A stretch of 64,000 nt of DNA, taken from RBG-16-66-20 sp964564865. GTDB taxonomy: Bacteria; Pseudomonadota; Gammaproteobacteria; Burkholderiales; SG8-39. The notes beneath the pieces are model-generated. The model saw only the letters and a list, made by a program, of their open reading frames with translations. It did not search any database and was not told the DNA's origin. Below, in pieces: positions 44,814 to 52,695 of this stretch (position 1 is the stretch's first letter; each line of letters starts with the position of its first letter). The stretch lies in assembly GCA_964564865.1 (NCBI GenBank), contig CAZMDA010000002.1, positions 1 to 64,000 on the forward strand, in the 5' to 3' direction. A program made the translations under genes and the position numbers.

Positions 44814-45383
44814 ATGGCCACGTCCTATTCCATAGCCGATCTCGTGGCGGACCTGCGGCGCATCCGCGCCTCCGGCGCCGACGAGCGCGAGACCCTGAAG
44901 CAGCTGCGGCCGCTCGCCGAGCGCGCCGCCCGGTCGAAGGACGCCTGGCTGGCGAAGCGCCACTACGAGGCCGACCCGCAGCAGGGCTTCGGCGTGCACC
45001 TGCTGCACGAGGAACCGGACCACAGCCTGGCGGTGTTCGCCATCGCCTGGCTGCCCGACCGCGGCACCCCGCCGCATGACCACGGCACCTGGGCGGTGGT
45101 GGCCGGGGTGGACGGGCAGGAGAAGAACGAGTTCTTCGAGCGCGTGGACGACCGCTCGCAGCCCGGCCACGCCGAGCTGAAGCGGGTCGCGGGGAAGTCC
45201 TTCGACGTCGGCGAGGTGCTCGCCATGCCGGCGGGCACCATCCACAGCGTCTGGAACGAGACCCAGGCGACGACCGTGTCGCTGCACATCTACGGCCGGC
45301 ACATCAACCACACCGCGCGCTCGCAGTTCGACCTGGAGAAGCGGGCCGAGACGCCGTATCTCGTCAAGGTCGCCGGCCAGTAG
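44814..45383 (+). CDS. Cysteine dioxygenase-type cupin (thiol dioxygenase)
   Basis: The 189-residue cupin has iron ligands H88 and H90 in PPHDHGTWAVV and H144 in AGTIHSVWN, the pattern of type I cysteine dioxygenase and 3-mercaptopropionate dioxygenase. It would oxidise a small thiol to the sulfinate with O2. A 20-bp palindrome starts 9 nt after the stop. Confidence 0.85.
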   Translation: MATSYSIADLVADLRRIRASGADERETLKQLRPLAERAARSKDAWLAKRHYEADPQQGFGVHLLHEEPDHSLAVFAIAWLPDRGTPPHDHGTWAVVAGVDGQEKNEFFERVDDRSQPGHAELKRVAGKSFDVGEVLAMPAGTIHSVWNETQATTVSLHIYGRHINHTARSQFDLEKRAETPYLVKVAGQ

Positions 45384-45391
45384 GCGGGCAA

Positions 45392-45411
45392 ATGTAACCG
45401 ATCGGTTACAT
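45392..45411. repeat. 20-bp perfect palindrome, copy 2 of 4
   Basis: Identical to the copies at 18577, 46685 and 60738. It lies 8 nt after the stop of the thiol dioxygenase gene and 28 nt before the tandem operator of the DUF4143 gene. Together with copy 3 it brackets that gene. Confidence 0.9.
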
Positions 45412-45439
45412 CGGGGGCCGGCGGGCGCCCTGGTTGCTT

Positions 45440-45479
45440 TACTCAGGATATTGAGTAAAAATACTCAGTATATTGAGTA
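45440..45479. promoter_or_regulatory. Tandem palindromic operator over the DUF4143 gene start
   Basis: Two 18-bp dyads of the form TACTCA-N6-TGAGTA occupy 45440-45457 and 45462-45479. Their centres are 22 bp apart, about two helical turns, so two dimers could bind on the same DNA face. The second copy covers the TTG start at 45473. The stretch is AT-rich in a GC-rich region and could also serve as promoter. Confidence 0.75.
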
Positions 45480-46675
45480 AATCGTCAAATCCGTACCAAC
45501 GCCCCCAGGCCGCCCGGCTCGTGCGCCGCCTTGCCGGCCCGCGCCGGTTCCTCCAGGTCATCACCGGCCCGCGCCAGGTCGGCAAGACCACGCTCGTCCA
45601 GCAGGTGACCGAGGCGCTCCGTGTCCCCGTGCGCTACGCCAGCGCCGACGAGCCCATGCTGCGCGGCGCGGACTGGATCCGCCAGCAGTGGGAGGCGGCG
45701 AGGCTGGAAGCCGGCAAGGCGGGCGCCGTGCTGGTGCTGGACGAGATTCAGAAGATTCCCCAGTGGTCCGAGACGGTTAAACGGCTGTGGGACGAGGATT
45801 CGCGCGCGAAGCGGCCGGTGAAGGCAGTACTGCTGGGCTCGGCGCCGCTGCTGGTCGCGCAGGGCCTGACCGAGAGCCTGGCGGGGCGCTTCGAGGCGCT
45901 GCACCTTCCACATTGGTCCTTCGCCGAGATGCGCGAGGCCTTCGGCTGGTCGGTGGAGGACTACCTCTACTTCGGCGGCTACCCGGGCGCGGCGCCTCTG
46001 ATGGCGGAGCCGGAGCGCTGGGCGCGCTATGTCTCCGACAGCCTGATCGAAACCTCGATTTCTCGCGACGTGCTGCTGCTTACCCGGGTGGACAAGCCGG
46101 CGCTGCTGCGCCGGCTGTTCGAGCTGGCCTGCCGCTACTCGGGGCAGGTGCTGTCGTACAACAAGATGCTCGGGCAGCTTCAGGACGCCGGCAACACCAC
46201 CACGCTTGCCCACTATCTGGACTTGCTGGCTGGCGCCGGGATGGTCTGCGGCCTGCCCAAGTACGCGGGTGATGAGGCGCGGAGCCGTGGGTCCAGTCCC
46301 AAGCTGCAGGTGCTGAATACGGCGCTGATGACCGCGACCGCGGGTTTGTCGCCTGCTGAAGCTCGGGCAGATCGGGAGTTCCGGGGGAGGCTGGCGGAGT
46401 CTGCGGTTGGGGCGCATCTGGCGAATGCGGCGGCGTCGGGGGCCTGCCGGGTGTGGTACTGGCGGGAACGCAATCGGGAGGTGGACTTCATCGTCCAGGC
46501 GGGGAGACGGCTGGTGTCGATCGAGGTCAAGAGTGGGCGTGTTCCGGGCGCGCACGCCGGGAGCGCGGCGTTCGCGGCGCAGTTCAAGGTGCACCGCAGT
46601 CTGCTGGTGGGTGGGGACGGGATCGGGCTGGAGGCGTTTCTCGTGCGGCCAGTGGAGCACTGGGTGGGTGCTTGA
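45473..46675 (+). CDS. AAA ATPase with DUF4143 domain
   Basis: The 400-residue protein has Walker A GPRQVGKTT (32-40) and Walker B AVLVLDEIQKI (about 85-95). A DUF4143 C-terminal half follows, with RDVL...LARYSGQVLSYNK-type helices and a nuclease-like core VWYWRERNREVDFIVQAGRRLVSIEVKSG, where D, E and K resemble a PD-(D/E)xK site. The TTG start lies in the second operator. The family is widespread, mobile and of unclear function. The gene stands alone between two copies of the 20-bp palindrome. Confidence 0.88.
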   Translation: MSKSSNPYQRPQAARLVRRLAGPRRFLQVITGPRQVGKTTLVQQVTEALRVPVRYASADEPMLRGADWIRQQWEAARLEAGKAGAVLVLDEIQKIPQWSETVKRLWDEDSRAKRPVKAVLLGSAPLLVAQGLTESLAGRFEALHLPHWSFAEMREAFGWSVEDYLYFGGYPGAAPLMAEPERWARYVSDSLIETSISRDVLLLTRVDKPALLRRLFELACRYSGQVLSYNKMLGQLQDAGNTTTLAHYLDLLAGAGMVCGLPKYAGDEARSRGSSPKLQVLNTALMTATAGLSPAEARADREFRGRLAESAVGAHLANAAASGACRVWYWRERNREVDFIVQAGRRLVSIEVKSGRVPGAHAGSAAFAAQFKVHRSLLVGGDGIGLEAFLVRPVEHWVGA

Positions 46676-46684
46676 GCGGGTGAA

Positions 46685-46704
46685 ATGTAACCGATCGGTT
46701 ACAT
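46685..46704. repeat. 20-bp perfect palindrome, copy 3 of 4
   Basis: It lies between the convergent DUF4143 and fbp genes, 9 nt after the first stop and 12 nt after the second. No promoter function is possible for either neighbour at this position. Confidence 0.9.
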
Positions 46705-46716
46705 CTGGCGCGCCGC

Positions 46717-47718
46717 TCAGGGGTGGTAGGACGCGACCTTCTCGACCTCGTTCTTCGACCCCAGCACCACCGCGATCCGCTGGTGCAGCCCCTTGGGCTG
46801 GAGGTCCAGGATCCGGGCCTTGCCCTCGGTCGCCGCGCCGCCCGCCTGCTCGACGATGAACGCCATCGGGTTGGCCTCGTACATCAGGCGCAGGCGCCCG
46901 TCCTTGTTCTTCGCATCCCGCGGGTACATGAAGATGCCGCCGCGCGAGAGCACGCGGAACACGTCCGCCACCATCGAGGCCACCCAGCGCATGTTGAAGT
47001 CGCGCCCGCGCGGCCCGTCCTTGCCGGCGAGGCACTCGTCGATGTAGCGCTTCACCGGCGCCTCCCAGCGGCGCATGTTGGAGGCGTTGATGGCGAACTC
47101 CGAGGTTTCCTCGGGGATGCGGATGTCCGGGTGGGTGAGGGCGAAGCTGAAGGTCTCGCGGTCCAGGGTGAAGCCGTGGGTGCCGTCGCCCACCGTCACC
47201 ACCAGCACCGTGGTCGGGCCGTAGACGGCGAAGCCGGCCGCGACCTGCCGGTTGCCCGGCTGCAGGAAGGCCTGCTCGTCGGGCTCGCAGGGCTTGCCGT
47301 CGGCGCCGTGCGGGCAGCGCAGCACCGAGAAGATGGTGCCCACCGAGATGTTGACGTCGATGTTGGAGGAGCCGTCCAGCGGATCGAACAGGAGCAGGTA
47401 CTCGCCGCGCGGGTAGTGGGTGGGGATCGGGCTGGGGGTCTCCATTTCCTCCGAGGCGAGCGCCGCCAGGTTGCCGCCCCACTCGTTGGCCTCGAGCAGG
47501 ATCTCGTTCGACAGCACGTCCAGCGCCTTCTGCGTCTCGCCCTGCACGTTCTCCACGCCGAGCGAGGCGCCGCCGCCGCCCAGGGTGCCCTTGTTCACCC
47601 GCACGCTGATGGCCTTGCAGGCGCGGGCGATGGTTTCGATGAGCAGGCGCAGGTCGGCGTTGATGCGGCCGGCGCGCTCGCGCTCGATGAGGAACTGCGT
47701 CAGTGTGGTGCGTCGCAT
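46717..47718 (-). CDS. fbp: Fructose-1,6-bisphosphatase class I
   Basis: The 333-residue enzyme has the metal site FDPLDGSSNID and the catalytic GGIFMYP...LRLMYEANPMAFIVEQAGG segment of class I FBPases. It makes fructose 6-phosphate in gluconeogenesis. The length is normal. It ends beside the third palindrome copy. Confidence 0.96.
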   Translation of the reverse strand: MRRTTLTQFLIERERAGRINADLRLLIETIARACKAISVRVNKGTLGGGGASLGVENVQGETQKALDVLSNEILLEANEWGGNLAALASEEMETPSPIPTHYPRGEYLLLFDPLDGSSNIDVNISVGTIFSVLRCPHGADGKPCEPDEQAFLQPGNRQVAAGFAVYGPTTVLVVTVGDGTHGFTLDRETFSFALTHPDIRIPEETSEFAINASNMRRWEAPVKRYIDECLAGKDGPRGRDFNMRWVASMVADVFRVLSRGGIFMYPRDAKNKDGRLRLMYEANPMAFIVEQAGGAATEGKARILDLQPKGLHQRIAVVLGSKNEVEKVASYHP

Positions 47719-47744
47719 GGCCGGATTCTAGCGCCGGGCGGCGA

Positions 47745-48887
47745 TCAGGCCGGGCGGATGCGCCGGCGCGCGAGCCAGCTGCCCGCCAGCAGCGCCGCGG
47801 CCATGGTCCAGAGCACCGGCCCCATGCCGAGGGCCGCGCCCACCGCGCCGAAGCCCAGCGGCATGACGGTCGAGCTGGCGTTGATCATGGTGGTGCGCAC
47901 GCCCACCACCTCGCCCTGGCGCCCGGGCGGCGAGGCGGCGTAGAGCGCGGCCATGATCATGGGCTGCGCGCAGCCCAGCCCCAGGCCCAGCAGGAAGGAG
48001 GCCGCCATCAGCAGCGGCGCGGCCTTGGCCAGGGGAAACAGCGCATAGGCAAGGCCGGCGACCAGCAGGGCCGCGCAGATCACGCTCCACTCGGTGAGGC
48101 GGCGCGCGACGACGGGCATCACCAGGCGCACGACGAAGGTCGCCAGCGCGAAGCTGCTCATGACGATGCCGATGGTGGAGGCCGACAGGCCGATGCTGTT
48201 GCCGTAGACCGGGATGACGAAGGTGTACAGGTCCCAGCCGGAGGCGAGCAGGGCGCTGAACAGGTACACCGGCAGCAGGCGCGGGTTGCGCAGCAGGTCG
48301 GCCAGGCGGTGCTGCGCCGTGTCGGCGCGCGGCGCTTGCGTCGCGGGCAGCAGGCTGCGCCGCCACAGCAGCAGCCCGGTGCCGATCGCCGGGGGCAGCG
48401 CGAGCAGCAGGAACGCGGCGCGCTCGCCGGCGTAGTCCAGCGCGAAGCCGGCCAGCAGCGGGCCCAGGGTGCCGCTGATGGCATAGCCCAGCGCGAACCA
48501 GCTGAAGTTCACCGGCCGCTGCGAGGCGTCGCCCAGCGAGCCGATGACGTGGTTGAGCGCGATGTGCTGCAGCATGAAGGCGGTGCCCACCACCACGGCG
48601 GCGACGAACAGCGCCGGCAGCCCGTGCCAGGCGAAGGGCAGCAGCGTGCCGGCGGCGACCACGGCGCCCCCGATCGCGATCGGCCGGAAGGCGCCGACGC
48701 GGTCCACCAGGCGCCCGGCATAGACCGCCAGCAGCATCGGCACCACGGCATAGAGCGACATCAGCGCGCCGACGGTGAACGGCGTGGCGCCGTGGCCGAG
48801 GGCGGAGAGCGAGACGCTGATCCGCCCGCCGACGAAGCCGGCGTGGCTCAGCGCCGTCAGCAGGACGAAAAAGGCGAGCTGTCTCAC
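47745..48887 (-). CDS. MFS transporter whose start lies in the htpX terminator loop
   Basis: The 380-residue protein has 12 predicted membrane helices and the MFS loop AGRLVDRVGAFRP. The GTG start at 48887 occupies the 4-nt loop of a 13-bp hairpin whose stem also encodes its first codons. Initiation should be poor on readthrough RNA from htpX. No SD is available outside the stem. The substrate is unknown. Confidence 0.85.
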   Translation of the reverse strand: MRQLAFFVLLTALSHAGFVGGRISVSLSALGHGATPFTVGALMSLYAVVPMLLAVYAGRLVDRVGAFRPIAIGGAVVAAGTLLPFAWHGLPALFVAAVVVGTAFMLQHIALNHVIGSLGDASQRPVNFSWFALGYAISGTLGPLLAGFALDYAGERAAFLLLALPPAIGTGLLLWRRSLLPATQAPRADTAQHRLADLLRNPRLLPVYLFSALLASGWDLYTFVIPVYGNSIGLSASTIGIVMSSFALATFVVRLVMPVVARRLTEWSVICAALLVAGLAYALFPLAKAAPLLMAASFLLGLGLGCAQPMIMAALYAASPPGRQGEVVGVRTTMINASSTVMPLGFGAVGAALGMGPVLWTMAAALLAGSWLARRRIRPA

Positions 48888-48900
48888 GACAGCTCGCCTT
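48868..48900 (-). terminator. Intrinsic terminator of htpX
   Basis: Reading the minus strand, a 13-bp perfect stem (AAGGCGAGCTGTC and its complement at 48871-48883 and 48888-48900) with a GTGA loop runs into five T. It begins 18 nt after the htpX stop. The loop GTG is the start codon of the MFS gene. Confidence 0.85.
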
Positions 48901-48918
48901 CAGGGGACCGGCGTGGAC

Positions 48919-49809
48919 TCAGACTTGCCCGGGGACGCGGGCCTGGCGCGACTGCAGGGCCGCGATGCGCTCCTCGATCGGCGGGTGCGAGGCCAGCAGC
49001 GCCATCATGTCTCCGGCGTTGCTGATGCCCAGCGCCTGCATGGTCTGGGGCAGCGCGCCTGCCTGCAGCCCGCCCAGGCGCCGCAGCGCCGAGACCATCG
49101 GGCGCGGGCTGCCCAGGTAGTCCGCGGCGCCGGCGTCGGCGCGGAATTCGCGCTGGCGCGAGAACCAGGCCACGATCATCGAGGCCAGCAGGCCCAGCAC
49201 GATCTGCGCCACGATCATGGTGGCGTAGTATCCGATGCCCAGGCCGCGGTCGTTCTTCAGGATCACGCGGTCGACGATGTAGCCGATGACACGCGAGAGG
49301 AAGAAGACGAAGGTGTTGACCACGCCCTGGATCAGCGTCAGCGTCACCATGTCGCCGTTGGCGACGTGCGCCACCTCGTGGCCCAGCACCGCCTCCACTT
49401 CCTCGCGGCTCATGGTCTGCACCAGGCCGGTGGACACCGCCACCAGCGAGTCGTTGCGGGAGAAGCCGGTGGCGAAGGCGTTGGGCTCGCCGTCGTAGAC
49501 CGCGACCTCCGGCATGCCGATGCCGGCCTTCTGCGACAGCCGGCGCACGGTTTCGACCAGCCAGTACTCGGTGCTGCCCTCGCTGCCGTCGATGGTGCGC
49601 GCGCCGGTGGACCACTTGGCCATGGGCTTGGAGATCAGCAGCGAGATGAAGGCGCCGCCAAAGCCGAACAGCGCCGACAGCCCGAGCAGGGCGGCCAGGT
49701 TGAGCCCGTTCTCGGTCAGGATGCGATCCAGGCCCAGCACGCTGGCCGCGATGGACAGCACAACCATGATCGCGATGTTGGTGGCGATCAGCAGGAACAC
49801 CCGCTTCAT
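48919..49809 (-). CDS. htpX: HtpX membrane zinc metalloprotease
   Basis: The 296-residue protease has two N-terminal membrane helices, the active site HEVAH (near residue 143) and further helices around 155-200, with the third ligand Glu in FRADAGAADY. It degrades misfolded inner-membrane proteins together with FtsH. AAGGAG precedes the ATG. A sigma32-type promoter lies 87 bp upstream, matching heat-shock control of htpX in E. coli. Confidence 0.96.
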   Translation of the reverse strand: MKRVFLLIATNIAIMVVLSIAASVLGLDRILTENGLNLAALLGLSALFGFGGAFISLLISKPMAKWSTGARTIDGSEGSTEYWLVETVRRLSQKAGIGMPEVAVYDGEPNAFATGFSRNDSLVAVSTGLVQTMSREEVEAVLGHEVAHVANGDMVTLTLIQGVVNTFVFFLSRVIGYIVDRVILKNDRGLGIGYYATMIVAQIVLGLLASMIVAWFSRQREFRADAGAADYLGSPRPMVSALRRLGGLQAGALPQTMQALGISNAGDMMALLASHPPIEERIAALQSRQARVPGQV

Positions 49810-49895
49810 TGCATCTCCTTGAAAGTAGGCCGCTTGTCCAACTGCCGTCCAGCTGCTTCAGGCGGCGCGAATCATACCTTAACCGGACGCCCGTT

Positions 49896-49923
49896 AGATG
49901 GGGGCTTGGCCTGCAAGTTCAAT
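49896..49923 (-). promoter_or_regulatory. htpX: Sigma32-type heat-shock promoter of htpX
   Basis: On the minus strand ATTGAA (49923-49918), a 14-nt spacer and CCCCATCT (49903-49896) match the RpoH consensus CTTGAA-N13/15-CCCCATnT at all but the first base. The -35 overlaps the stop codon of the upstream GMC oxidoreductase gene. The predicted leader is about 80 nt. Confidence 0.7.
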
Positions 49924-51490
49924 CACCTGAGCGCAGGAACCCGGCGCCCCGCTCGGCGATGACGTAGGTGGGGGCGTTCGTGTTCCCGGACGTGATCCGG
50001 GGCATCACCGAGGCGTCCATGACCCGCAGCCCGGCCACCCCCCGCACCCGCAGGCGGTCGTCCACCACCGCGTCGGCGTCGTTTCCCACGTTCCCCATCC
50101 GGCAGGTGCCCACCGGATGGAAGATGGTGGTGCCCAGCTCCCCGGCGGCGCGCGCCAGGTCCTCGTCCGACTGGATCGCCGGCCCGGGGCGGAACTCCTC
50201 CGGCTGGCACTTCACCAGCGCCTTCGCCGCCATGATGCGGCGGGTGAAGCGCATCCCGTCCACCGCCACCTGGCGGTCCTCCGGCGTGGAGAGGTAATTC
50301 AGCCGCACCTCCGGGTAGGCGGCCGGGTCCGGGGACTTGATCCGGACATGGCCGCGGGAGGTCGGCCGCAGGTTGCACACGCTGGGCGTGATGGCCGGGA
50401 ACGGGTGCAGGGGATCGCCGAACTTGTCCAGCGACAGCGGCTGCACATGCCACTCGATGTTGGGCGTGGGCTGCGACGGATCGCTCTTCGCGAACGCGCC
50501 CGCCTGCGACGGCGGCATGGTGAGCGGGCCGGTACGGAACAGCAGGTACTCCAGGCCCATCTTCGCCTTGCCGACGAGGCTGTTGGCCATCTCGTTCAAG
50601 GTGCGCACGTTCCAGACCTTGTACTGCATGCGGATCTGCAGGTGGTCGTGCAAATTTCCGCCCACGCCGGGCGAATCGTGCACGACCGGTATGCCCAGCG
50701 ATTGCAGATGCGCACCCGGCCCGATTCCCGACAACTGGAGAATCTGGGGTGACCCGATCGCGCCGGCGGCGAGCACCACCTCCCGCTTCGCCGCCACGCA
50801 ATGCTCGCCGCCGGCGCGAAACTCGACGCCGGTCGCGCGACCGCCTTCAATCCGGACCTTCGACACCAGCGCACCGGTGATGACCTTCAGGTTGGGGCGA
50901 TGCAAGGCCGGCCGCAGGAACGCATCCGCCGCGCTCCAGCGCCGCCCGCTCTTCTGGCTCATCTGGAAATAGGCGCAGCCGAAGTTGTCGCCGTGGTTGA
51001 ATTCCCTGATCGGCGGGATGCCGCACTCGGCCGCGGCCTCGCGCCAGGCGTCGATGACGTCCCAGCGCACGCGCGGGTCCTCGATGTAGAGGTCCTGCTC
51101 CACGCGCCTGAACACCGGCAGCACTTCGTCCCAGGACCAGCCGCGGTTGCCCAGGCTCGCCCAATGATCCCAGTCCTCCTTCTGGCCGCGCATGTGGATC
51201 ATGGCGTTGATGGAGGAGCACCCGCCCAGCACCTTGCCGCGGGCGTAGTGGATGGAGCGGCCCGCGAGGTGCTCGTCGGGCTCGGTCTTGTAGCACCAGT
51301 CGGTGCGCGGGTTGGCGATGGTGTACAGGTACCCGACCGGGACCTTGATCCAGAACCAGTCGTCCTGGCCGCCGGCTTCCAGCAGCAGCACCGTGGTATC
51401 CGGGTCGGCGGAGAGTCGATTGGCAAGCAGGCACCCGGCGCTGCCGGCGCCGACGATGACGTAGTCGTACTTATCGGGTAGCACAGTCAC
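49919..51490 (-). CDS. GMC-family FAD oxidoreductase (choline dehydrogenase-like)
   Basis: The 523-residue flavoprotein has the FAD motif YDYVIVGAGSAGCLLANRL, the GMC signature ARGKVLGGCSSINAMIHMRG, and the catalytic His and Asn in FHPVGTCRMG and SGNTNAPTYVIAE. The family oxidises primary and secondary alcohols. BetA-like proteins near aromatic genes often act on other alcohols. Its GTG start overlaps the FitA-like gene stop by 4 bp. Confidence 0.92.
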   Translation of the reverse strand: MTVLPDKYDYVIVGAGSAGCLLANRLSADPDTTVLLLEAGGQDDWFWIKVPVGYLYTIANPRTDWCYKTEPDEHLAGRSIHYARGKVLGGCSSINAMIHMRGQKEDWDHWASLGNRGWSWDEVLPVFRRVEQDLYIEDPRVRWDVIDAWREAAAECGIPPIREFNHGDNFGCAYFQMSQKSGRRWSAADAFLRPALHRPNLKVITGALVSKVRIEGGRATGVEFRAGGEHCVAAKREVVLAAGAIGSPQILQLSGIGPGAHLQSLGIPVVHDSPGVGGNLHDHLQIRMQYKVWNVRTLNEMANSLVGKAKMGLEYLLFRTGPLTMPPSQAGAFAKSDPSQPTPNIEWHVQPLSLDKFGDPLHPFPAITPSVCNLRPTSRGHVRIKSPDPAAYPEVRLNYLSTPEDRQVAVDGMRFTRRIMAAKALVKCQPEEFRPGPAIQSDEDLARAAGELGTTIFHPVGTCRMGNVGNDADAVVDDRLRVRGVAGLRVMDASVMPRITSGNTNAPTYVIAERGAGFLRSGD

Positions 51491-51762
51491 TTCAATCCAA
51501 TTGATTCTGTCTCTTTAGCGGTCCGGCAATCGGCGTTCGCGCTGGACGTGCGGGATGGAATCTCCAAATTCAATCCGCCAAACGGTTGGAATCTCTTGCG
51601 AATCGCGTCACCAAGGCTCCTCGCCTTATAGTCGCGATCCGCAAGCGCGCATCCAATGATGGCGCTAGCTTCTTCTTGAACTGAGCGGTTGTGTACAGCG
51701 GCCTGCATGCGGAGGCGGGACAGGAGCGCCGAGTCAAGGTTGCGTATGGTCAATCTGCTCAT
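51487..51762 (-). CDS. FitA-like ribbon-helix-helix antitoxin, without toxin
   Basis: The 91-residue protein starts MSRLTIRNLDSALLSRLRMQAAVHNRSVQEEASAII-like (residues 1-36), the FitA/VapB RHH pattern, with a C-terminal tail that would normally wrap a VapC-type PIN toxin. No PIN gene follows: the next gene is the GMC oxidoreductase, coupled by GTGA. The tail has no similarity I can see to antitoxin neutralising segments. Confidence 0.75.
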   Translation of the reverse strand: MSRLTIRNLDSALLSRLRMQAAVHNRSVQEEASAIIGCALADRDYKARSLGDAIRKRFQPFGGLNLEIPSRTSSANADCRTAKETESIGLK

Positions 51763-51842
51763 CTACCGGCCTCAGATTCGGTCAGTTGGTATTGTATTAA
51801 AGCTGGGTCCAACGTGCGGTGATTGCGATGAGCAACATGCTC

Positions 51843-51848
51843 TAAACT
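51843..51848 (+). promoter_or_regulatory. Candidate -10 of the ROK kinase gene (leaderless)
   Basis: TAAACT ends 6 nt before the ATG at 51855, with no SD between. TTGCGA at 51823-51828 is the nearest -35-like hexamer, but the 14-nt spacing is short. Confidence 0.3.
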
Positions 51849-51854
51849 CGTCGT

Positions 51855-52679
51855 ATGCGCATCGGGGTTGATTTGGGAGGAACGAAGATTGAGCTGCTCG
51901 CGCTGGATGTCGCGGGCCGGGAATCCTTCCGCAAGCGCATCCCGACTCCGCAAGGCGACTACGCGGCGACCGTCGATGCCATCGCGGCGCTGGTTTGGGA
52001 AGCGCAGTCGGCGCTGGGCGAGGTCGCCACGGTCGGCATTTGCACACCCGGTGCGCTGTCGTCAGTGACCGGTCGCATCAAGAACGCGAACTCGACCTGC
52101 CTCAACGGCCAGCCGCTGAAGGAAGACCTCGAGTCCGTGCTGGGCCAGCAGGTCCGCCTCGCCAACGACGCCAACTGCTTCGCCCTGTCCGAAGCCGTGG
52201 ACGGGGCCGGGCAGGGCGCCCGGGTGGTGTTCGGCGTCATCCTGGGCACCGGTGTGGGCGGCGGGATCGTGGTGGACGGCATGGTCCTCACCGGCCCCAA
52301 CGCCATCGCCGGCGAATGGGGCCACAACCCGTTGCCCGGCCCGCGTAAGGAAGACCTGCCCCTGCGCGACTGCTACTGCGGCAGGCAGGGTTGCATCGAA
52401 ACCTACCTGTCCGGTCCGGCCCTGCAGGCCGATCCGGACATGGACCGGTACGAGGCGCGCCTTGCCCGGTCGCTCGCCGGCGTGATCAATGTCCTCGATC
52501 CGGACGTCATCGTCCTGGGCGGGGGAATATCGGGCATCAGGCGGCTGTATGCGAACGTACCGGCGCTGTGGACGGCGCACGTGTTCTCGGACCGGGTGGC
52601 GACGCGCTTGCTGCCGCCGGTGCACGGGGACGCGAGCGGGGTGCGCGGGGCGGCGTGGTTGTGGGGAGCGCAGGAATAA
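51855..52679 (+). CDS. ROK-family sugar kinase
   Basis: The 274-residue protein has the ATP motif GVDLGGTKIELL, the catalytic region LANDANCFALSEA, the phosphate-binding LGTGVGGGIV and the zinc motif CYCGRQGCIETYLSG with upstream EWGHN. It is about 25 residues shorter than typical fructokinase/Mak proteins, with the deletion after the zinc motif. It probably phosphorylates a hexose or amino sugar. Divergent from the FitA-like gene. Confidence 0.9.
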   Translation: MRIGVDLGGTKIELLALDVAGRESFRKRIPTPQGDYAATVDAIAALVWEAQSALGEVATVGICTPGALSSVTGRIKNANSTCLNGQPLKEDLESVLGQQVRLANDANCFALSEAVDGAGQGARVVFGVILGTGVGGGIVVDGMVLTGPNAIAGEWGHNPLPGPRKEDLPLRDCYCGRQGCIETYLSGPALQADPDMDRYEARLARSLAGVINVLDPDVIVLGGGISGIRRLYANVPALWTAHVFSDRVATRLLPPVHGDASGVRGAAWLWGAQE

Positions 52680-52695
52680 AAAGGGGGAGGGAAGG

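Noticed and set aside
51759..51953. 64-codon frame ending in an ATGA overlap with the FitA-like gene
   Set aside because: It could be a lost partner gene by position, but the product has no motif and half of it is antisense to the ROK kinase gene.
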